Part shown: positions 10,820 through 21,420 of the stretch, one piece after another | How positions within the stretch are numbered: the first letter of the stretch is position 1 | Layout: every line of letters starts with the position of its first letter | From: Mastigamoeba balamuthi | Taxonomy: Eukaryota > Evosea > Mastigamoebida > Mastigamoebidae | Direction: 5' to 3' | NCBI GenBank assembly: GCA_902651635.1 | Contig: CACRSC010000273.1 | Location: forward strand, 305,143 to 369,142 | DNA length: 64,000 nt | The notes under the pieces: model-generated | What the model saw: the letters and a program-made list of their open reading frames with translations, nothing else | The model's database searches: none | Told to the model about the DNA's origin: nothing | Program-made: the position numbers and the translations under genes

Positions 10820-12537
10820 ATGCGTGCGACGACCACCTGCGCGACGCGCTCGGGCCTCGCGGCGCTCCTGGCGCTGGTGCTGTTCCTGAACCTCCAGTTC
10901 CTCTACCGGATCCCCCCGGCGTCCGTCACGCCTGCTCCTCCCGTTGTTGTTGTTGTCCAGCCCCCGCAGCACCCGGCGGCGGCCACCTCCCGCGACCCCG
11001 CACCCATCAGCCCCCTGCCCGTCACGCCCAGCGCGCCCACGACGCCGCCGGGCCCCGCGCTGAAGGAGCCCAGGCTCCAGTTCATGAGCGCGCACGACAA
11101 GTACTGCGACAACGAGATCGGCTGGGGCCTCCTCGAGCGGATCCGCAACACGCACAAGGCGCGAGCGTCTCTCACCGCCACTCACCCCCACGACACGTTC
11201 CGGCGGAAAAACCGTGGACGCGGGGGTGATAATATCTCACGCGAGAATCTGTCCCCCCCCAACACCTGACAGGATGTATGCACGGGCGAGGTCTCGAGCG
11301 TCACGTGCCACGAGCACAAGTGGCTGCACTCGCGGTACGACACGGGGTCGTACTGCGACATGCGCAACGTGGCGCTGGACGGCTCGCGCATGCGCGCGGG
11401 GCTCAAGTCGGGCTGGGCCGGCGAGGAGGGCCACCTGACGTACTCTGCGGGCGCCCTCAAGATCGCCGGCTGCAGCCAGAAGCCCTCGTTCGCCGGCGTG
11501 CCCCTGTTCGGGCCGCTGGCGGAGCTCATGCGGGTCGGGGCCGAGGGCGTCGACGCGCTGCCGCACAAGTGCGAGTGGGTCGAGGAGCCCGTCGTGGTGC
11601 TGACGAGGAACGAGTGGGCGCACATGCTGTTCAGCGTCTGCGAGGCCACCAACGCGTTCATCGGGGCCAGGGCCCTGCTGGGCGGGGAGGACAGCAAGGT
11701 CCGCGTGCTGCTGCTCGACACGCACCCGATGGGCCCGTTCGGCGACTTCTACACGGCCGTCTCGCGCGGCGGCGACGTCATACGCGGGGCCGACCTCGTG
11801 GACTCTGCCAAGACGCTCTGCTTCCGCAGGCTCATCACCTCTGTGCACGGCTACACGTCGTTCCTCGTCTCTGAGGCCACCGGTGAGGCCTCCAAGTGCC
11901 GCCACAGCCCTGTGAGAGCCCTCCCCTCCGCCCTCTACGGATGGAGCTCACTGCACACTGATCCGCCTGTGTTGTGGGGCAGCTGCTGAGGGACTGGAGG
12001 AACCTCGTGCTGTCGAAGCTCGGGATGCTCGACGTCGAGTACCCCAGGGTACCGTCGGCGCTGCTGATCTCGCGGAGGCCGTACAAGCACGAGGGGTTCG
12101 ACAAGAAGAAGATCGGGCGCGTGATCAGGAACGAGCCCGAGCTCGAGACGGCGATGCAGGAGTACACCAACGCAGGCCGCCTGCGCTTCCAGATCGTCGA
12201 CCTGGCCACGCTGAGCCTCAAGGAGCAGATACACAGGGTCCGAGGGAGCAACATCCTCGTCGGCATGCACGGCGCGGGGCTCGTGCACGCGCTGTTCCTG
12301 CCCGACGACGCGGCCGTCATCGAGATCTTCCCCAGGGGCTACGGGGAGAACCACCGCGACAGGAACGTCGCCAGGCACATGGGCCACGTGTACGTGTCGT
12401 ACGAGCTGCCGAGCACTGAGGGCGACCGCGTTACCATCGACATACCGCAGTTCAAGAGCGTGCTCAACAACGTGGTGCACATCGCCGCAGGGTCCTTTGG
12501 CGGCGAGGCCAAGCGCTGCGGCCTGAGCTGTCCCTAG
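10820..12537 (+). CDS. GT61/DUF563-type Golgi or ER glycosyltransferase
   Basis: Predicted 510-residue type II membrane protein. A short basic N-terminus precedes a signal-anchor (SGLAALLALVLFLNLQFLY), then a Pro/Thr-rich stem and a luminal catalytic region. The GT61 (DUF563) signature NILVGMHGAGLVHALFLP lies in the last third; this family includes EOGT and plant xylosyl- and arabinosyltransferases. Cysteines are spread through the luminal part as expected for a secretory enzyme. Exons: 10820-11158, 11273-11911 and 11983-12537. The second intron (71 nt) is GT-AG. For the first, no GT donor keeps the reading phase, but an AAG|GCGCGA site at 11159 paired with gacag at 11272 does, so I propose a 114-nt GC-AG intron, the least certain part of the model. 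Acceptor sugar and target are unknown. Confidence 0.8.
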
Positions 12538-12757
12538 AACGCCCGTACAGTTCATCCTTTGACAACCCGATGCAGAAGACAACACAGGGAAAGGGAAGCA
12601 CTCCCAGGCTCGGCCAGTACGCAGTTCCAATGTATGCGAGGAACCGCATACTATCTTTTTAGATTCGGCAGCCCCAAGAAAATCTATTGATGACATCAGC
12701 ACCGGGATATTCGTGCTGTCCGCCTGCAAAAGCACGTAAGCCAACCAGCGCACGACG

Positions 12758-15615
12758 ATGAAGCAGCCCGGCAAGGGGTCATGGCGCAAGATCGACGTCG
12801 ACGAGCGCTTCCTCGTCGGCTGCAAGGAGGCCGGCTTCTTCAGGTGCCCCTCCCCCCTCTTTCTCCCCTCTGCTTCAGTAGGACACAACTCCTGACACGC
12901 TGCTGTCCGCGCAAACAAACAGCATGGAGGAGCTGGAGCTGCCGCCGGGGCAGGTGCTCACACCCGAGATGATCACGGGGAAGAAGAAGCGGAGCAAGAC
13001 CGCTGCCAAGCGCCCGGCGGCCACCCGCACGGCCGAGTCTGACGACAGCGCTCCCGAGCCCAAGCGCGCTCGCAAGCAGCCCGCCAAGAAGCAGCAGCAG
13101 CAGACCGCCGAGGACGCCTCCGAGCAGGACACCCCTGCCGCCAGCACCGAGGAGCAGCCGGAGACGCCCGAGCAGCCGGAGCAGCAGCAGCAGCAGCAGA
13201 AGAAGAAGAAGAAGAAGGCGAAGAAGCCCGCAGCTGAGCGCAAGAAGGCAGCGGCAGCGGCAGCGCAGACGGCCACTGCCAAGGCCGAGGTGGGCGCAGA
13301 GGCAGAGCAGCAGCAGGAGACGGCTCCTGCCGTGCCGGCTGTGGCGGCGGCAGCGGCAGCGGAGGGCGGGGAGGCGGAGGACAAGAGGGACTACAGCGAG
13401 TGGGAGGCGATGGCGCTGCACAGCGGAGTGCTCGAGGGCCTCAGGCACCTCGGGTTCTTCCGCCCGACGCCCATCCAGCGCGCTGCCATCCCCGCCGCCA
13501 TCACCTCGTGGTACGCCACGCACCAGCGGCAGCAGACGGACCCCCCCCCTCTCCGCATCTGACGCCATGCGTGGCACCGCAGCAAGGACATCGTGGGCGC
13601 TGCGGAGACGGGCAGCGGCAAGACGCTGGCGTTCGGCGTGCCGATCGTGCACACGCTGCTGCAGCTGCGCGACAGGCTCGGCAGCAACTACGGCTACGCG
13701 GACAAGCCCGCCGAGGGCGCCGAGGACGAGGACGCCAGCATGGCCCCCGTCATCCCCGAGGAGGCCCCTGCCAGCCCCGACTCCTCCGCTCAAGAGGAGG
13801 ACAAAGAGGGGGCAGAGGCAGAGGCAGAGGCCTCTGGCGACGAGGAGGAGGCCGAGGCCGAGGAGGGAGATGAGTCTGGGGAGCCGCCGGAGCTTGAGAA
13901 GACTGAGGACGTCGACCTGGGACCGATGCAGAGGCGCAAGACGTACGGGCGCCCGATGCTCGCCCTGATCATCACGCCTACGCGCGAGCTGGCGTTCCAG
14001 GTGCGCGACCACCTGCAGGCGCTGGCCAAGCGCACGGGGCTCGGCGTCGTGGCCGTCGTCGGCGGCATGTCGTCGGAGAAGCAGAACAGGCTGCTCAACG
14101 GGCGCCCCGAGATTGTCGTGGCGACGCCCGGCCGCCTGTGGGAGCTCATCACCGAGGCGCAGAACGACCACGTGTCGGACCTCTCGCGCCTGCGGTTCCT
14201 CGTGCTGGACGAGGCCGACCGTATGGTCGAGGCGGGGCACTTCAGGGAGCTCGACAGCATCATCGGGCTCGTCAGGAGCTCGTCGGACGACTCTGTGCGC
14301 AAGAAGCGCCAGACGTTCGTGTTCAGCGCCACGCTGTCGATGACGCAGAGCGACGCCGACGCCAGGCAGCGCCGGCGCAAGCGGCCTCTGCGCACGGCTC
14401 ACGACGACGACAACTCCAAGCCGTTTGAGCGCCTGATGGACAAGATCGAGTTCGAGCGCAAGATCCAGGTCATCGACCTCACCACCAAGGCGCTCACCGT
14501 CAGCAACCTGAAGGAGTACAAGGCCTTCACCCTCTCGGACGACAGGGAGTGCGTCTTACAGCCCCCCCCCCCCCCCCCAGTGTCACGTGATGCTGATCCC
14601 GTCGAGCGCAGCGAGTTCCTGTACGACTTCCTCAAGTCGCACAAGGGGAGGACGATCGTGTTCACCAACTCGGTGTCGATGGTCCGCAGGCTGGTGCCTC
14701 TGCTGCGCCAGCTGCGCGTCTGCGTGCAGCGCCTGCACGGCGGCATGCAGCAGCGCCAGCGTCTCAAGTCCATCGACCATTTCCGCCAGCACGACTCGTG
14801 CGTCCTCGTCGCCACCGACGTCGCTGCCCGTGGAATCGGTCCGTCGCTGCACCGCGCCCCCATCGTTGCTGACGCCTCGTGTCCGCCGCGCGTGCGCAGA
14901 TGTCCCCGATGTCAAGTACGTGTTCCAGTACCAGGTGCCGCCCTCGACGGAGGTGTACATCCACAGGGTGGGCAGGACCGCGCGTGCGGGAGGCAGCGGT
15001 ATGAGCGTGACTATTGTGTCGCCGCCCGAGGTGCACCAGTGGAACGACCTGTGCCTCGCGCTCAAGAAGGACGTGCCGTCGATCTTCAAGGAGGACGAGG
15101 CGATGATCGCCGCCTCCAAGTCGCTCGACCGCTCCCGCCGCCGCTCGGCCGTGCGCGTGGCCAGGCGCCTCGACGTGATGCTGCACAGGGCCGCCGCCTC
15201 GAAGCTGCGCAAGAAGTGGCTCGAGACGATCGCGCGCTCGATCGCCGTCGACGCCGAGGACTACAAGCCCGAGGACAAGACCGAGGAGCAGGAGACAGCG
15301 GACGACGCGGACGTCGAGAGGGAGGTCGCCGCGGCCCTGTCGGGCGACGAGAGCGACGACGACGACGGTGGCGCCGCTGGCCGCAGCGAGAGGAACCGCT
15401 GGGAGCAGACGGTCAGGCAGCTGAGGACCGAGCTCGAGGGGCTCCTGCAGAGCCTCGAGGGCGACGGCCCCGTCCTGAGGGGCCTGAAGATCTCCACCCC
15501 CCGCGCGAACCTCTCGACGGCCGACCTCGACGCGGCCATCGAGGAGGCGCGCAGGGCCGGCAAACCCGCCCCGCTTCCCCCGAAGGGCAAGCGCAGCAAG
15601 CGCCGGAAATTCTAA
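12758..15615 (+). CDS. MAK5: ATP-dependent DEAD-box RNA helicase MAK5/DDX24
   Basis: Predicted 881-residue nucleolar helicase for 60S subunit biogenesis. Exons: 12758-12843, 12923-13510, 13583-14838 and 14900-15615. The N-terminal 200 residues are Lys/Ala/Glu-rich with poly-Lys and poly-Gln patches. The Q motif (LGFFRPTPIQRAA) is followed by AAETGSGKT, an acidic insertion of about 90 residues, TPTRELAFQ, TPGRLWELI, LDEADRMVEAGHF, VFSATLS, ATDVAARGID and HRVGRTARAG. The acidic insertion between motifs I and Ia and the DRMVE.GHF wording point to MAK5/DDX24 rather than other DEAD-box groups. The C-terminal tail is basic (KGKRSKRRKF). At 14562-14578 a run of 17 C encodes six prolines in the middle of the second RecA domain. 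It either marks a tiny intron or a sequencing length error. Confidence 0.93.
14562..14578 (+). repeat. Homopolymer run of 17 cytosines inside the MAK5/DDX24 coding region
   Basis: Seventeen consecutive C residues follow gtcttacag and are followed by agtgtcacgtg. In frame it would insert Pro residues where helicases of this family have a short loop before motif IV. The flanks (GT before, AG after) look intron-like, but the resulting 28-nt intron would break the reading phase. Homopolymers of this length are often mis-sized in assemblies. Confidence 0.7.
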
Positions 15616-15677
15616 CGACAGCCAACCGGGTAATGAGACAACTGACTTTGGCAGACGTTGTTTGCAAATCCGTTTAA

Positions 15678-17792
15678 TTAGTACTTAAAAAGTGATCCAA
15701 GATCCGGGATTTCGCATTCCTCTGCCTCGGGGCCGTCCTCCCGGGTAATCCCGAAGGGCGGCTGCGCGAGCAGATGGATAACGGACATGTGGCCTCGGAG
15801 CCTCGCTCTGCGCAGCGCCCCGGCCTCGACGGCGTCGCTGTAGCCGAGGCAGAACGGCCGCTCCGTAAGGCACGCAATAACCTGAGCGAACCCCTGCTCG
15901 CACGCCACGGCCAGCGCCCGGTTCCCCTCTCTGCGAGCGTCGCTGTGGTCGAGGCAGAACGGGGGCTCTCCCAGCGCGCGCACCACCGAATCCAAGCCGG
16001 CAGAGCACGCGACAAAGAGGCAGTCTTGGCTGCGGGCTTCCGCCTGGCCCAGCGAATACGGCGGGCACCCGAGCAAGCGGACGGTGGTGAGCGACCCGGA
16101 GCTGCAGGCCGCGACCAGGCACGGCCCCACCAGCGCGTCCTGCCGCTTGAGCGAGTACGGTGGCTCCGACAGCACTCGCACGACCTCGGAGTGGCCGTTC
16201 TGGCACGCAGCCATCAGAGCATCAGAGACAGCGGCCTCGTGGCCCAGCGAGAACGGGGGCTCCGCGAGGATGCGAAGCACGTCGGCGTGCCCGTTCTGGC
16301 ACGCGGACCGGAGCGCCTGATAGTGAAACAAGCCTGCCTCACGCGCCCCAAATTCAAAGGGCGGCCGGGACAGCGCGCGGACAATGTGGCAGTGTCCCAT
16401 GGAGCACGCCAGGCGCAGCGAGAGACAGCCGTCCGACAGCGCCTCCTCGCGCGTGATGCTGAACGGCGGCCGGACGAGGATGTCGACGATGCCTTCGTTG
16501 CCGTGCGCGCACGCGAGGCTCAGGGACTCGATCACAACCCTGCGCTCCCTCCACAGGCCCCAGGGCTCCTCCCCGAGCAGCCGCACGAGACTGGCCATGT
16601 TCCCGCCGGACGCGTGCTGCAGGGACCTCGCGGCCACGGCGTCCGCCATGCCAAGCGAGTAGGGCGGCCGACCCAGCACACTGACGACTTCCGTGTGTCC
16701 CAGCGCCGACGCCTCGACCAGCACGATGAGGTCGTCTGTTCGCGCCTCCTCCGCCCCGATGCTGTACGGCGGCCGCGAGAGCGCCCTGACCACCTCGGCG
16801 CTCCCGCCATGGCAGGCCTCGATCAGCGCCCGGCAGCCGTAGGCGACGGCGTGCTCGTGCCCCAGCGAGTACGGCGGCTGCGCCAGCGCCTCGACGACGC
16901 TCGCGTGGCCCCGCAGGCACGCGGCCAGCAGCGCGCCCGAGTCCCGCGACGCGGCCTCGTCGTGCCCGAGGCAGTAGGGCCGCGCCGCGAGCACGCGCAG
17001 GGTGTCGACGTGCCCGCCCTCGCAGGCGTCGTGCAGCACGCTGCTGGCGTTGGCGTCGCCCCTGCACATGCGCCACGGCTCCCGCGCGAGCTCCGCGACG
17101 ACGCCCGCCCTCCCCGCGCAGTGCGACAGCGCGAAGCACGAGCGCGCGTCGGCGGTGCCCAGGCCGTACGGCGCCGCCGCGAGCGCGCGCAGCACGCGCA
17201 CGTGGCCCCCGGAGCACGCGAGCCGCACGGCCGCGGACCGGCGGGCCTCGCGGGGGCCCAGCGAGTGCGGGGGCCCCCCCAGCCACGCGACGGCGCTGTG
17301 CATGCCCAGCGAGCACGCGCAGGCCAGCGCAGCCGCGGCGCACAGCCCGTACGCCGCCGCCTCCGCATCGCTCGGCGCGGGGACGACGCGCAGCAGCGCC
17401 GATTCTGCCGCGTCGGCGCAGCGGGCGGGACCGGCGCCGCCGCGGGCCCCGCGTCGCGACGCCAGCGCGCCGTGGCAGAGCCAGCCGACGTGGGCGGCGT
17501 CCCTGTCGTCGGCGCCGCAGCGCAGGGCGGGGCAGAGACGTCGGAGGTGCTTGTGAGCGGCGAGAGACGCGAGGGACGCGCTGTCGAGCCTGAGGGCCGC
17601 GGCGAAGGCGCAGTCGCGGAGCGCAGCGGCGGCGTCGGCCGCGGGGCACGAGCAGCGCAGGCGGCGCAGGCAGCGGCAGGCGAGGGTCGGGGGCAGCGAG
17701 AGGGCGACGGCGAGCAGGTCGTGGGCGTCGGCGGGGATCGCGGGGATGACGTGCTCGCGCAGCAGCCACGCCGTCTCTAGCATCGACTCCAT
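15678..17792 (-). CDS. Tandem ankyrin-like repeat protein with PPYSLG units
   Basis: Single-exon protein of 704 residues. After about 170 residues of Ala/Leu/Cys-rich sequence it consists of 16 tandem units of about 34 residues. Each reads roughly: ALxxACxxGHxxVVRxL, then a signature P-P-[YF]-S-[LI]-G, then two or three residues and [DE]-A. Examples are AQPPYSLGHEHA, SRPPYSIGAEEA, GRPPYSLGMADA, AEPPFSLGHEAA and TERPFCLGYSDA. The ACxxGHxxVV half resembles the helix pair of an ankyrin repeat, while PPYSLG replaces the usual ankyrin loop. An elongated protein-binding solenoid is likely. No catalytic domain, signal peptide or membrane segment is present. A few units are weaker (AREPWRMCRGDA, GEEPWGLWRERR). 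I do not recognise a named family. The gene is convergent with DDX24, about 60 bp apart. Confidence 0.85.
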   Translation of the reverse strand: MESMLETAWLLREHVIPAIPADAHDLLAVALSLPPTLACRCLRRLRCSCPAADAAAALRDCAFAAALRLDSASLASLAAHKHLRRLCPALRCGADDRDAAHVGWLCHGALASRRGARGGAGPARCADAAESALLRVVPAPSDAEAAAYGLCAAAALACACSLGMHSAVAWLGGPPHSLGPREARRSAAVRLACSGGHVRVLRALAAAPYGLGTADARSCFALSHCAGRAGVVAELAREPWRMCRGDANASSVLHDACEGGHVDTLRVLAARPYCLGHDEAASRDSGALLAACLRGHASVVEALAQPPYSLGHEHAVAYGCRALIEACHGGSAEVVRALSRPPYSIGAEEARTDDLIVLVEASALGHTEVVSVLGRPPYSLGMADAVAARSLQHASGGNMASLVRLLGEEPWGLWRERRVVIESLSLACAHGNEGIVDILVRPPFSITREEALSDGCLSLRLACSMGHCHIVRALSRPPFEFGAREAGLFHYQALRSACQNGHADVLRILAEPPFSLGHEAAVSDALMAACQNGHSEVVRVLSEPPYSLKRQDALVGPCLVAACSSGSLTTVRLLGCPPYSLGQAEARSQDCLFVACSAGLDSVVRALGEPPFCLDHSDARREGNRALAVACEQGFAQVIACLTERPFCLGYSDAVEAGALRRARLRGHMSVIHLLAQPPFGITREDGPEAEECEIPDLGSLFKY
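15711..17300 (-). repeat. Array of 16 diverged 34-residue coding repeats
   Basis: The repeats lie head to tail in one frame, about 100 nt each, and have diverged well below obvious nucleotide identity. The most constant part encodes P-P-[YF]-x-[LI]-G-x-x-[DE]-A. The spacing is regular across the array, which indicates a structural solenoid rather than slippage. Confidence 0.8.
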
Positions 17793-18458
17793 CCCAGCAC
17801 AACAATCTCCGCCGATTCTCCCAGCAGGGGGCGGGTTTGTCCGATTTGCCGGGTATCTCGCGATCTCGGTCGGGTCTCCTGGCGGATTTCACCTCTCCTG
17901 ATGCAGGTCTCCACGGTCCAGAAGCCCAGAGCCCATACCTCTCATGGTCATGCTCCATGGGCACGGTGGTGTTGTACTCTGTACTCCGAGGACTGCACCA
18001 CACAGCATCAAAGGACTCAGGATGCCATGTGTGGTGATATTGGCCTTTGTGTGGTGGGACACATGCAACCGGAGACTGTCTCTCTCATGCTCGTCGTGGA
18101 GCGCTCGGAGACCCCTCCAACTCTCGTATGCCGGTGGCGTCTCCGGCCAGACAGACTCGGTACCCGAATCTCCTCCCGATTATGGCGCAGAGTGCAAACG
18201 AGACAAATGGAACGCCGATACCAGATGATGGCTTCTCGGCGAGATGCACACGGTGACGGCCGTTTCACGGACATCCCTGACGCACGACAGGCCATTCTGC
18301 TGGGTCGGAGTGATACATCGCAAAGAAGGCGAAGCCGAGGAATGCTCGGGCCTTATTCCAACCCTATCCGGTCTGCCCCCGAGATGGCCAGCATCAAGGA
18401 ACGCTGGAATGAGACAGCAGGCTGTGCTACCTCAATGCGCACTCCCTGCTCGCATTGT
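17793..18458. other. Intergenic region without a supported gene
   Basis: About 665 bases upstream of the repeat-protein gene and downstream of the membrane-protein gene. Several open frames exist on both strands (up to 90 codons, plus the end of a long antisense frame), but none shows family similarity, local GC bias or splice signals like the neighbouring genes. I see no RNA gene or repeat. Confidence 0.5.
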
Positions 18459-20238
18459 TTACAGTGTCTTGGACATGTAGTAGAACCCCTCGATGTACAT
18501 GGGCAGCGCCCGAGTCATCAGCCTCTCGCCGGACTGGTAGAACCACCCCAGGACAGCCACGACGGTGGCCCCCACAGTCCACGCGAAGAGCACCCCGACG
18601 TGCTTCCCCACGGCGCCGGGGAGGACGTTGTACGCGTTGTATCGCAGCAGCCCCACGCCGTGCACCATCGGGAACACCTCCGACAGCGCCCTGAAGAACG
18701 CAGGCAGCGTCTCTCGTCGGTAGATGCCGTCGCAGGTCACCAGCTGGAACACCAGCACCACAATGGCCACGACGAGGCCGAGGTCCGACAGCCACGAGAA
18801 CAGCATCGCCATCACAGCAGCGAACGCCATCGCGGTCAGCCAGTAGGTGCCGAACACGCTACCGAACCCGTGGTGGCTCGGATGCCCGTAGCCGCACACC
18901 ACGACGATGGCGGTGAACAGCGAAACGGTGAACGTCGAGAGCAGGATGGTGCCCAGGCGCATGCCGGCGAGCTGCCAGAAGCGGAGGTGGACAGAGTCGC
19001 TCATCTTCTTGTGGAACGAGATGAAGACCATGTTGAGGGCCACGAGCAGCCCGATCCACTCGCAGACGAACGAGACGTAGGCGAGAAAGTACCAGCCGTA
19101 GTGGCCCAGCTGGCAGTCTGTCTGCACGCTGAGGTACACGGGGTCCACGAGCATGCCCACCGTGGCGTTCTTGGACGGCAGCACTGTGAGGCTCCCGACG
19201 GTCACTCCCGTGTACATCTGCACTCGCATTGCCTTGGATATCTGCGACATGATCGACGTGACCTGCAGGTGCTGTCAGTGCCCAGATAGACGAGACTTAG
19301 TAGTACCGCCGTCTTCACGACGACAGACGTCGTGTACTGCTTGCCTTCGTTCAACACTAGAGTCACGGGGTTGATGTAGGAGGTGCCCTTGGGGACCTTC
19401 GCGAGCATGTGTGCTGAAGGCAAGTGTGAGCTCTCAGCGCGAAACGAGATGAACTCTGACCAAGGAACACCTGCGTGAAGTTCTTTGGGATGAAGAGGCC
19501 AGCAAATACGTCGTCCTTGCGAACCTCTTCCGACAGAGATGCCAGCGTTGCATTCGTGTCGCGGATCAGCCAGTGGAAGAGGTCCTTTGTGGACGACCCA
19601 GCCCCTATCTGCTGGGCCACGATGCCTGGGCAAGGAGCCAACCGCTTTAGAGGTGTGGCAAGCACAGGACACTTGCCTCCGATATTGACGTTGATGTACG
19701 ACTGGGGGCCTGTTTGAATCGCGGCGCCCGCGTCTGCGACCTCGATGGCCACCCTCAGCGACTGCAGCCTCTTTGTCGGGTCGAGAAGGGGCTGCGCGTA
19801 CAGGAACACCAGCAGCAGGCACACAGCAGCGCTTGCCAGCGCCACAACAGGTGGGATCACTCCAGACCACTTCCACACCTTCTTGCGCTTCTCCAGCGTC
19901 CTCGCTGTCGGCGGCGGTGAGCTCTCGATGTCGGCGACTCTGCCCGGGCGGTGCACCGACGACAGCCGGCTCGCAACGCGGTCCAGGAGCTTCCGGGCCC
20001 CATTGTGCGCCGACTTGAGCTCCTCGATCTTAGGCTCGGCAGCGTCCTCGTCTGGGATGCCGGGCGCGAGCTGGTCGTCGAGGCCTGCGCTGGCTGGGAT
20101 GCGCTGAGGGCCCGAGCCAGAGGGAATCGACCCAGGGATGGCATTCGTGCTCGCCGCGCGCGCACGAGTGTCTGATTGGCAGTCAGATACAGACTGATCA
20201 GCCGAAGTGACGGGCGCAGTGCACGGCTCGTCTGTCAT
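18459..20238 (-). CDS. SNG1/YhgE-Pip-like (DUF3533) multipass membrane protein
   Basis: Predicted 553-residue membrane protein in three exons: 19471-20238, 19307-19396 and 18459-19262 (introns 74 and 44 nt, in phase). A cytosolic, Ser/Pro-rich N-terminus of about 140 residues is followed by one membrane segment (IPPVVALASAAVCLLLVFLY), a large non-cytosolic domain containing DVFAGLFIPKNFTQ and YINPVTLVLNEGKQYTTSVV, and then about six membrane helices (for example YWLTAMAFAAVMAMLFSWL and GLVVAIVVLVFQLVTCDG). One helix, a large loop with an IP.NF motif and a C-terminal helix bundle is the ABC2-permease-like layout of the YhgE/Pip and fungal SNG1 families. These are linked to drug resistance and membrane stress, but their transported substrate is not known. 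Met at 20238 is my start; Met at 20295 in the same frame is possible. Confidence 0.7.
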
Positions 20239-20658
20239 GTGCGCTCTCACTGTGCGGGCGTGCGTGCTGGGTGGCTGTGAGAGTTGTGCAACCAAAAATA
20301 GAACAGCGGTGACAAACGTGAGTCACCAAAACGCGTTGCAAAGATGTATCAAGGAATGCTTGACGAACAAACACAGGAAAAGAGTATGGAAGGCGAGTTC
20401 GCCGCGTTTGTCGCCCGCCCACAAAACGGTGTGGACTGAAATGGACTGGGAAACACGCGGTACACGCCACCAAAGGACTGGACTTCGCCAACGCATGTTC
20501 ACCAGCAGTCTGCTCAGGTCAGTCAAGTCGCTCACGGGCGATGCCACAGCAGCCGTTGGGGCATGCGGGCAGCCGGACGCGGGGAGCACTGCTGGGCGGG
20601 TGGACGCCGGCGGATTCTTCCTGACGGAGATATTCCAGCTCACGCATCACCAGCACCG
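20239..20658. other. Divergent intergenic region
   Basis: The stretch separates the start of the SNG1-like gene (minus) from that of the small tail-anchored protein (plus). It is lower in GC and contains only short unrelated open frames. It probably carries both promoters. No named element is recognisable. Confidence 0.45.
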
Positions 20659-21036
20659 ATGAGGCGCACTGTGGCGGACTTTCGCAGCGCGCCGGCGACG
20701 CCCGTGCCCGGCCCCAGCGCGCCGCCCGCGCCCTCGGACGACTCGCCCGCCCCCGTCGTGACGCTCTCCGGTCCCGCCGTGTCCTACGTCCGCTCCGAGG
20801 TCGCCGCCCAGACGTCGCCGCCGCCGCCGCAGCCCCTCGTGGCCCGCGCGCTGCGCCACGTCACACGCGCGGCCCGGGCGGCCCGCGGCGGGGTGGCGGC
20901 GTGGTGGACCAACGCCAGGCGCGGGGCCGTGGTGGCCGGGAGGTTCGGGTTCGCGGCGGGGGTGGCGTACTGGCTGCTGGCCGTGCCGCTGATGAAAGCC
21001 GTCACGACGCCCGTAGCCCGCAACCGCTACCCGTGA
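20659..21036 (+). CDS. Small tail-anchored protein, possibly Tom22-like
   Basis: Predicted 125-residue protein starting MRRTVADFRSAPATPVPGP. The first half is Pro/Ser/Ala-rich and mildly acidic. A basic amphipathic stretch (ALRHVTRAARAARGG) then precedes a single hydrophobic segment near the C-terminus (FGFAAGVAYWLLAVPLM) and a short polar tail ending ARNRYP. That is the layout of a tail-anchored organelle membrane protein. A Trp/Tyr-containing helix with Val-Pro-Leu near its end is also a feature of the mitochondrial import receptor Tom22, so this may be a divergent Tom22 of a mitochondrion-related organelle. The resemblance is weak and other small anchored proteins are equally possible. Codon bias is like that of neighbouring genes. 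Confidence 0.5.
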   Translation: MRRTVADFRSAPATPVPGPSAPPAPSDDSPAPVVTLSGPAVSYVRSEVAAQTSPPPPQPLVARALRHVTRAARAARGGVAAWWTNARRGAVVAGRFGFAAGVAYWLLAVPLMKAVTTPVARNRYP

Positions 21037-21420
21037 GGAAACGACGCAACACCGTATCGAGGAAATGTCATCGGGTCTGTTCTTTCTCTGAAGGGCCGGA
21101 GTGGAAGTGGGTGCAGCGTGTTACGGACCTGCGAGCGCAAATCCCACCGCCGTCTAGCAAAAAATGCTTATCGGTCGAGTATCGCCATAAAGTGCACTAC
21201 TGCCGTGTTTGGAGATTTCTGGTTCACTGCGCCGCGTCTAGAGCGTTTCGGCGGCTCGGCAAGCGCCACTGTAGAACTGAAATACTCAGGCCGCAGGTCA
21301 TTTATCACTGAGAACACCGCACCTGACTGGACAGCCAAGGCGAGGCTCTGTAGGTCATTACCGCAATTTCTGCTGCAGACAGCACAGCGTCATCAGAACA
21401 GCTCCCGCCTCGGACTGCAC

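Noticed and set aside
13190-13380. Purine-rich AAG/CAG repeats in the DDX24 N-terminus
   Set aside because: They encode ordinary poly-Lys/poly-Gln low complexity and show no sign of a mobile element.
17901-19289. Plus-strand frame of 462 codons
   Set aside because: Lies opposite a multipass membrane protein with clear helices; His/Glu/Arg-rich product without domains.
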